DNA of 64,000 nucleotides. Origin: Gnetum montanum (Eukaryota; Streptophyta; Gnetopsida; Gnetales; Gnetaceae). Below are positions 56,823 to 64,000 of this stretch, in pieces (within the stretch, counting starts at the first letter, position 1; each line of letters begins with the position of its first letter). The position numbers and the translations under genes are program-made. Where the stretch lies: assembly GCA_015680685.1 (NCBI GenBank), contig MNCI01011109.1:6414-70413 (forward strand), read 5' to 3'. The notes under the pieces are model-generated. The model was not told where the DNA came from and searched no databases. It saw only the letters and a program-made list of their open reading frames with translations.

Positions 56823-57700
56823 AATGCTCAATGTTGGTGTAAAATGCCACACAATCTTAGAGGGGTGTAACAATGGTTGTAAAGGTTGCAAGTTCCATGC
56901 TAGGGATGATTTCAAAGCTTTATTTTTGCAAGATCTTTAAAGTTGTTGAATGCCAAAATAGTACAAATTCAAAATTTATGAAATTCTTCTATGGTGTACA
57001 AGTTTGGGTTATATAGGTTTATGGTCATAAATTTTTCTGCAGAGTTCTACCTAATTGTTGATAGATTTTTGCTATGTACAAATGTTGTAGGTGTATAAAT
57101 ATAGTAGGATTACTATGTATGGTATGTTTTGGTATGCCTATGGCATGAAAACCATTTTATTTACTAAAAAAAGTAAATGGGAATTTTACCCATGCTAGCT
57201 TCTTCCACCCATGTTGGGCCTTTCAACAACACTGCTGAAGTGCAGGATCAACACTGGAGTTGGAGCAATCCTAAAATTTTGGGCCATGCTAGAGCAACAC
57301 TTTGGAGAAGATGTAACATTAGGGATATAGCAGTAATGCTAGGGGTAAGAGTTATATCCCCCAACACTAGGCACAAGTGATGTTGTATCCCCCAATAAGT
57401 GTTTCCAATGAGGTAAAAGTTATACCCCTACAAAACCCATCAAAATGCCAATTTTGGTAGTACAAAAGGCATTTTAACCCCCGTAACCCCAAATATAGGC
57501 ATGATATGGCTTTTTATTTACTTGGGGGTTGAGGCTTTGATCACTTAGGAGGAATTTTTTAACTTCAAAAGCTAAAGTATGTGAAATGCATCTTGTGAAT
57601 TGCAATCTCCACACTTTACAATGAAGTTTTAGCCTTGGGTTTCATGGGGTGATGGCTATAATGCAAAAATCTTACAACACGCATTTTTTATGGTGTTTCA
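56823..57700 (-). repeat. 5' LTR of Tat-B, part 2
   Basis: Continues from 18873. Its right end TTATGGTGTTTCA (57688-57700) is the common outer end of Tat LTRs here, giving a total LTR of about 1.4 kb, similar to Tat-E. No gene is seen; the short open frame at 57177-57380 has no recognisable domain. Confidence 0.6.
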
Positions 57701-58851
57701 TGAGCAATAATCATCTGGTAGTAGAATTCATGCTTTTCATGTTGAGACTTAAAGCTTGCACTTATCCCTTCTTGGGTGCCATGTAAAATTGACAAAATCC
57801 TGAATCCAAATCCAAGCAACAATAAAAGTAGGCTTCGATACCAATAATGTTGGAGCAAGTTCACTCCATAAACAAATCACCTTCAACACACTAAATCCAA
57901 ATATTATGAAAAGATAAATTTATTTGCTAGAAAACAAGAAAACTAGCTCTCTTTAATAAAATTATTAGAAGATCATAATAGGGTTCACATAGCTCACAAA
58001 CATCCAAAAACCTATCACTCTCAAATGATATTGCAGAAAATAACCTCTACAATCACATAATGGCTATTCTAAATGCAAGACACAACTAATATAAATCACA
58101 TAGAGAAATAGGTGAGAAACAAGAGAATAGAACACATAGATGAACACCAAAAGTTGATCTTGGAGTTGCAATCACCAATTGCACTTACCCAATCTCTCTT
58201 ACCTATCTCTCCACTCTCAAGAGCATATTCTCTCACTCCTGTTGTATACAAGCTCTTTGCTTGCATACGAGCTCTCCTCGCTCACATGGATGAATTCATA
58301 GATAATTATAAAGATTCAAAACCCTTTCTATTTTTCTTCCTATATATTTTCCATAGGGATCTAGAGTCTTTTAGATGTTTTCCAATTGAAATACCACAAT
58401 GGAGACTTTTTCCTTCATTGACATAGATGTCTCTAGTTTCATGTAGGCGTCTACTGTGAAAGCCCTACTTTCAAAAGATATGTCTACTATTTTTAGTAGA
58501 CATCTACTCTAGACTTGGGACATCTATGCTTTAGGGGAGATGTATCTGGGAAGATGTCTCTATGGAGACATTTATCTTCTAGGTGCTTAAAATAAAACTA
58601 CTTGTTTTGATGTTTGTAGCCTTTGGATTCCTTCCAACAAGTTCCCATAGATCCTAGAACACCGTAAACTCATCAAAATGAGCCAAAAACACTTCCAAAC
58701 ATGTTAAAACATGCAATAATCTTCATTAAAAAAATCAACTTAAGAAGATGGACAAAAATAGGATGCACTCATCTAGGTCTTCTTCAAGTGTGAAACCTAT
58801 AAAAATAACTTGTAGGACAAGCATAAGGGAATCAGAAGAGGTGTTCCTACA
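57701..58851 (-). mobile_element. possible Copia-type 5' LTR and primer site
   Basis: On the minus strand TTGGTATCGAAGCC (57831-57844) resembles the initiator tRNA-Met primer site of plant Copia elements. It is preceded by a possible LTR end CTTGCTCCAACA (plus strand TGTTGGAGCAAG from 57848). A matching outer end CCTACA at 58851 would give an LTR of about 1.0 kb. Beyond the primer site a short frame starts MAPKKG. No second LTR or pol is visible, so this is tentative. Confidence 0.4.
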
Positions 58852-58889
58852 TAAGTGGTGGAAGGATTTCCATACTCTTTATATATGCT

Positions 58890-59860
58890 TATGTAGAAAA
58901 ATCCAAATTTTAATGGAAGATGTTTAGGTAAGAAAATTTAAACTATGAAAAAAATCTATATGGAGGTAAATAGATGGTAGGATGTACTAATTTATGAATG
59001 GTTGTATGGTAAACTTTAAATTTGACCATAGAAAATTTAGACAATAAAATTTGGGTTAAATAATTTCAAACTTGGATAGGAAATTTCAACATGATGATTT
59101 AAATTTGGATGAAAAAATTCAAACTTCGGTGAAAGACATTTGAGCCTAAAAATTTAAATCTAGCCAAGCAAACATAATTCAAAATTCAAACTTATGTAAA
59201 AATGTACTTTGACTAGAAAATTTAAATTTTTATGTAAATTAATTTCAAATTAAATTAAGAAAGGAAAAATATTCAAACTTAAATTTTGGTGGAAAGATAT
59301 TTTATGCAGGAAAATTAAAATTTGGTTGGAAAATATTTTGGTAGAAACTTTTGTGCACGAAAATTAAAACTTATGTGGGAAGACATTTGAACATGAAAAT
59401 TAAAATTTTCATGATAAATTTCAAACTTAGACAAGAAGGCATTTCAATGGAAAAAATTAAATTTTCCTAAGAAAAAAAATTAAAATTCAAACTTAAGTAA
59501 AAATGTATTTTTCTAGGAAAATTTATATTTGAGTGCAAAAAGAACTTCCAACTTAAATTTGAATGAGAAGACATTTAGGTATGAAAATTTAAATTTGGGT
59601 TAAAAATATTAAGAATTTAAACTTGTGTAAGAATATATTTCAGCAAGAAAAAGTAATTTTAGATGGGAAATAATTTTATAAACTTATAGAGTAAACAAAA
59701 AAAAGGAAGAAGATTCTACACTTGTCAAGGGAGAAATTAGATTTGGATGCAAAAACTCAAAAATCAAATTTGAGTAGGAAAATTAAACTTGTATGGAAAA
59801 AAGTTCAAACATATGAAAATTTATATTTATAAATTTAAATAACATGGTTGTGCTACTCTT
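58890..59860. repeat. degenerate AT-rich tandem array
   Basis: Roughly 25-30 imperfect units of about 30-36 bases with the theme GAAAATTTAAATTTGG followed by TTCAAACTT. It may be an old minisatellite or satellite. No gene is seen. Confidence 0.65.
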
Positions 59861-59883
59861 GCTTAATTTTATTTGAAGCAACT

Positions 59884-61329
59884 TGTAGCGACTGAAAACG
59901 TCAGTGGTTGGAACACCAAGAGGTCATCGGGCGTATAGCCTAACCCTAGATCCATGCGAGGGTTGTGTTGGATGTAAATGGATGTGAGGTGCCCTAAATA
60001 GTCTGTTTGATTAGACAGGGACTTAAGCAATGTACAATAACCATTTGTAAACATTGGTTTTAAGGTTGTTATATGCACATCGAACTATAAGCGATGAACC
60101 TGAATCGATTGAGAATAGTGCAAAACATGAAAATAATAAAACAAAATGAAATAGGTTTGGGTAAGAAAGTGCACCACCCCAAGATCAGAGATCTGATATT
60201 TTCTTGAGTGAAGGAGCTTTACAACAGATGGCAGTGGGGACAAGCACAGCTTGCAATGAAGCAGTATGGTCACAGCTCCTTGAACTGCTATCAATAGCTT
60301 GCTAACAAGGTCCTTCTGCTTACTAATTTCCTTGCCAAGACTAATTGCCAAGAAGCCAAAATGCCAAAATTCCAAACATGCTCAAAAACCAACCATGCTA
60401 AAAGTGTTAGAAGCCAACCATAGGAAATATGGATCCAAAAACCAACCTTCCAAAAGCCAACCTCTTGAAGGTTGTTCGCCAGGGTATTTATAGGAGTAGA
60501 AGCGAGAGAAACATGTGGTTTGGATGCCATGTGTCCTAGGTCCTACTAAGTGCAAACATTACTATGTTGTGCTGCTATGTAATGTTGGATGTGAAACCTA
60601 CCACGCTATGACCATACCATTCATGCTGCATGTGCTAAAGTCTAGTGACCTGCCATGTTTATTACAAAGAAAACTACCAACAGTGAATGCAAAGTGAAGC
60701 CTATGCTCTAGGACTACGTCTCCCCTACTCTTGTGAGTAGGGTTAAGCATAGGAACAACTTTGGGGATGGTTAGGGAGTGCAAAACAAGAAAACTTACTA
60801 ATTTTTCCTATTGGAGAGGTGCCAGAACAAGAGCAACCATTGCAGTTAGAAAACCATTGCAGTTAGAGCAGGCCTTAGGGAAATTGATTGTACCCCAAAA
60901 AATACATATTGACAACAATTCATTAACGTGGCTCAATTTCGTACAATCAATTAACGTGGCTCAATTTCATAGCATAGTGTAGCAGGCTCTTGCAGTTAGA
61001 AAACTTGCCAAATTGTTTTGTTTATCCTGAACACTTTCGATAGCTCCTAGCTTGATCCCTGGGTAGACCATCAACCAGGCCAAGTATCAAGCTAGGAAAG
61101 CTAGAGGGTGTAGTAGGCCTATCATCCTGTGTGATAGAAAACTTTCTGGAATGTACGGTCTACCCCCAGTGCCTCTTTCATGCAAACTAGCCTTATGGTT
61201 AGGAGCCACGTTAATTGTGCTACGAAGGGTGTTTTCTGCATAGTCTAGTGTGACACCAGACTTGCAGGAACCCTTGTCCACATTTTGAGACTACTGAATC
61301 ATAAGAGTTCCAAAATTTATGGTGTTTCA
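59884..61329 (-). repeat. 3' LTR of Tat-E
   Basis: 1446 bases; on the plus strand TGTAGCGACTG to GGTGTTTCA. It matches the Tat-A LTR near its left end (TATAGCCTAACCCTAGATCC). A minus-strand TATA box CCTATAAATACC lies near 60482-60493. Two direct copies of TTAACGTGGCTCAATTTC occur at 60922-60968. Confidence 0.8.
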
Positions 61330-61410
61330 ATGGTCCCTCTTTGTTGACATCTAGAGGATCTACCCGAGAGATGTTGACAAAGAATACGAAACACCATGAG
61401 GAACCAAACA
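61330..61410 (-). other. purine tract of Tat-E with mirror inverted repeat
   Basis: The plus strand reads ATGGTCCCTCTTTGTTGACATC next to the LTR (minus: AACAAAGAGGGACCAT). Some 25 bases further in, AGATGTTGACAAAGAATACG then GAAACACCATGAG mirrors both tract and LTR end. This is the clearest of the three copies of the structure. Confidence 0.7.
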
Positions 61411-61789
61411 CCAACACCACTCTTTAGTGCCTACTTGGATGATGCCCTACTACATTTGATAGTACTAGGAGAGTGATGTGAGGTAAAGGGGTAAGGGGTG
61501 GATTTGAGGAAATAGATTCAAGGAAGAAATGTGTGTGAGATGCAACGCTTTGAGAAACTGTAGCCATAGTGTGATCCTGCATTGGAGTGCTTATGAGGGA
61601 GACAGCACACATGGATGTCTCTCTTTGTTAGCCTTTGAACTCTTGCTAGAGTGCTTTGAGATGGTAAATTAGTGGCCAAAGCAAGTGTAAAGCAGCTACT
61701 ATTCCATTTTTTTAGGTACCTATTTTTTTTCTGCATTTTTTTTTGTTTTTGCACCCACGTTCACTTGAAAACAACCTATTATTGTAGGA

Positions 61790-62340
61790 CAGGTGTTTCC
61801 TCCCCAAGAAGAGTTGTGTTACATCCATGTGGGGTTTTGACCTACCTATAGATGCTTCCCATGGGGTGAGTTGTGTTACACCCATCATGGATTTGATGGT
61901 TCGGCATGTGGAAGGGCTTTGTTCATTGGGAAAGCTTGTAAAGAGGATATGGAAAATTGAAGTATATAAGGAATGGAGGCTAAACTGGCTAAAAAGGGGG
62001 AGTAGGTCATGTACTCTTAAACTGCAAGGTTAATTGAAGTGGATAATTCTGAGTAATGTAGTGTCTTAGCTTTCGTGGTGAAATGCATCTTTGAACGATG
62101 CCATCTTGGCCTATATCTTGCAAACACAACAGAGAGAAAACTAGAAAAAAACAAATATGAAGTGAGGTAAGAGCAAAGTTCCACTTGCTTTAGACATTGC
62201 CAAAGTAGTGAGTATTGTTGCTGAGGCGTGTGATGTCCAAAGCAAGAAGGCCAACACAAATCCTGGCCACAATAGGCTAGAAATGACGGCACCGAAGAGA
62301 TTAGGAGCAGCAGTGATGTAGGTGCTCAGGATTCCTCACC
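61790..62340 (+). pseudogene. aORF2 of Tat-E
   Basis: Antisense to gag-pol. 61827-62033 encodes WGFDLPIDASHGVSCVTPIM, matching Tat-C (WDFNLPTDASHVASCVTRIM). Further on, in other frames, ERCHLGLYLANTT, VSIVAEACDVQSKKAN and APKRLGAAV match the second half of Tat-C aORF2. At least two shifts and several stops are present. Confidence 0.6.
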
Positions 62341-62744
62341 CAAGGCAAACATCATGCATTTCAGCTACAAGGTGAGTAGCCTAATAGCTAAACTCCTTTT
62401 GGACTTGGATGGATGCAAGGGTTAGAGGATGGTACCCTTGTGGCTAGGCCACAATAGTGCTAAGACTCCAGGAGCAAGTGCTAACAAGAAGAGCTACTAC
62501 TAGGATGAGTGGTTGTGATAGCGATAGCTCCAAAAAGTCAGCAAGATGTCAGATGACATCTTTGGAAGGTCAGCAAGATGCTAAGGGCGGTGACACTACA
62601 TGTGTTCTATAGGGTTTTTCTTAGCATCATGAATTATATTCTGGAACTGCAGCGTCCCACCCCGTGTTGTCCAGAAACTTGAAAGTGTGCACGCTTGCTT
62701 GTTCATAAGGTCATGGATCTAAGCTAGGAGGGTATTGCACTAAT

Positions 62745-63060
62745 AACCCAGTTTAAGGTCTTGGTAGACCATCAGATGTGCTAGTTTAAGTTCCCAGCAG
62801 ACCTTGATGTGCTAGTTTAAGGTCATAGAATATCGCTATGCTAGTTTAGCATCATAGCAGATGGTGGATGGGCCAATTTAAGGTCGTAGCAGATCATGTT
62901 GTGGGTGCCATTTTTATCTTGTAGCCCAAGGACTTGTTATGCCAATTTATAGTCATAGCGGACTATCTGTGCCAGTTTTGCATCATAGCAGATGTGCTTT
63001 GCCAGTTTTATGTCGTATTAGATAGTCTTTGCCAATTTTACGTTGTAGCAAACAATTGTC
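62745..63060 (-). repeat. spacer repeats between integrase and aORF2 (Tat-E)
   Basis: About nine units of 30-45 bases such as GTGCTAGTTTAAGGTC and GCCAGTTTTATGTCGTA. On the element strand they read GACCTTAAACTAGCAC, the core seen in Tat-C. Confidence 0.88.
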
Positions 63061-63094
63061 TTACCTTGTTCTCTACCCGATGTAATCCTTTTTG

Positions 63095-64000
63095 TTATAC
63101 ATAGTATGGCTTGAGATACAAGTGGTTGATAGGATTTTTGAACTTGTTGCCATCCATATTAGCCAGTTTGAAGGCCCCATTCTCATAGGCTTTTGTGACT
63201 ATGAAAGGGCCTTCCGAGTTGGCTGAGAATTTGTTTACATGCTCATGAATGGATTTGAGGACTAGATCCCCCTTCTTGATTGGTCATTGATGTAAATTAC
63301 AATGGTGCTCTTTTTGTTGCTTGTCCTGGTACCATTCGATATCATCAAGTGTTCAGGCATGCTCCTCCGCTACGTAGTCAAGATCGATGATCCTTGACTC
63401 ATTTTTTTGAGCCTCATCTCCAACATTTGAGAGGATCATCCAAAGTGATGGAACCTGCAATTCAAGAGGTAACACTGCTTCAGATCTGTAAATGAGACTA
63501 TATGGAGTCTTACCTATAGCCGTTCAGCATATCATGCGGTAAGCCCACAACACTTAGAGGATTTTCTCATGCCATCGCCTTTTGCTACTGCTAAGAATCT
63601 TTTTCAATAGGTTAATGATGGCCTTGTTTGTTGCCTCTACTTGACCATTTTCCTTCGGGTAGTATGGCGATGAAAAAGATTACTTGATGCCAAGGTTATC
63701 ACAGAAGGTTTTGGTTTCCACGCTACTAAATTGTGGCCCATTGTCTATCACAATAGTCATGAGAAGACCAAACCTTCTTACTATATTATCCAAGATAAAG
63801 TAGCAAACCTATTGAGATGTAGTCTTTCCCATGGGAATAGCCTTCGCCCATTTTGTGAAGCATTCAGTTGCAATGATGATGAAGCTATGCCCTGCAGAAG
63901 ACTTAGGTGTGATGGGTCCTATGATTTCTAGTCTGCATCATTGGAATGGCCATGTGATCTATGTAGGATGTAACTCAGTAGGCGATACATGTATGAGGTT
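63095..64000 (-). pseudogene. integrase of Tat-E, C-terminal part
   Basis: On the minus strand, from the window edge to a stop near 63098: the core with DNGPQFSS and a following FCDNLGIK segment (around 63750-63690), SFSSPYY, then the C-terminal domain with SEGPFIVTKAYENGAFKLA and a terminal LKPYY. Several stops are present. The N-terminal part of the gene is beyond base 64000. Confidence 0.8.

Larger units (their letters stand above)
59884..64000 (-). mobile_element. Tat-E: right-truncated Tat/Ogre-like element (3' part)
   Basis: A minus-strand element cut by the window end. It has its 3' LTR (59884-61329), purine tract, aORF2 remnant, spacer repeats and the C-terminal part of integrase, in the same order as Tat-C. 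The five bases before it (CAACT, 59879-59883) are the predicted target duplication. Confidence 0.8.

Noticed and set aside
58112-58426. A possible host gene of 104 codons
   Set aside because: Lies within the putative Copia LTR, has no recognisable domain and no splice or promoter context.
59884-61329. Interpreting 59884-61329 as another solo LTR
   Set aside because: A purine tract, aORF2, spacer repeats and integrase follow in the right order, so it is the 3' LTR of a longer element.
63731-63931. Plus-strand frame of 66 codons
   Set aside because: It is the complement of the integrase core of Tat-E.

Overview
This window is plant nuclear DNA made almost entirely of nested LTR retrotransposons. 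I found no host gene, tRNA, rRNA or CRISPR array. The tRNA-type primer sites, the Athila-like and Tat/Ogre-like Ty3/gypsy proteins, the second (archaeal-type) RNase H and the giant element size point to a seed plant with a large, repeat-rich genome. The species cannot be named from the sequence. All homologies and identities below were judged by eye.

Layout, oldest to youngest. Tat-B is a minus-strand Tat/Ogre-like element. Its gag-protease lies at 6.6-11.2 kb, its primer site at 18325-18343, and its 5' LTR is split between 18350-18873 and 56823-57700. Three elements broke it. Tat-A (minus, left-truncated by the window, 5' LTR 4271-6586) sits in the Tat-B antisense gene. Ath-1 (plus, 11534-17917, target duplication CAAAA) sits in the Tat-B leader and carries gag and protease but no polymerase. 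Tat-C (plus, 18874-56817, target duplication CCCAC) sits in the Tat-B LTR. Tat-C is itself broken inside its integrase by Tat-D (minus, 33203-51597, target duplication GCCAA), the best-preserved element, and inside its 3' LTR by a solo LTR (55441-56367, duplication CCTTT). To the right lie a possible Copia LTR, a degenerate AT-rich array and the left end of Tat-E (minus, from 59884).

The most interesting content is on the strand opposite to gag-pol. Between protease and reverse transcriptase, Tat-C and Tat-D each carry an eight-exon antisense gene (aORF1) with matching GT-AG introns and its own TATA box. Parts of the same gene remain in Tat-A and Tat-B. Exon 2 resembles an FCP1/NIF-type HAD phosphatase in which the catalytic aspartates are replaced in both copies. 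A second antisense reading frame (aORF2) lies between integrase and the 3' LTR in Tat-C and Tat-E, with a trace in Tat-D. Arrays of about 27-35 bp repeats with a core like TTAAACTAGC separate the sense genes from both antisense cassettes. An antisense gene can keep its introns through retrotransposition, because sense genomic RNA does not expose them as splice sites.

Within each element, gag-protease supplies the particle, pol (RT, RNase H, integrase) copies and inserts, and the LTRs supply promoters with TATA boxes. Every coding region here has stops or shifts. Tat-D is closest to intact: gag-protease is one frame and RT-RNase H-aRNase H-integrase is another, broken mainly by nonsense codons.
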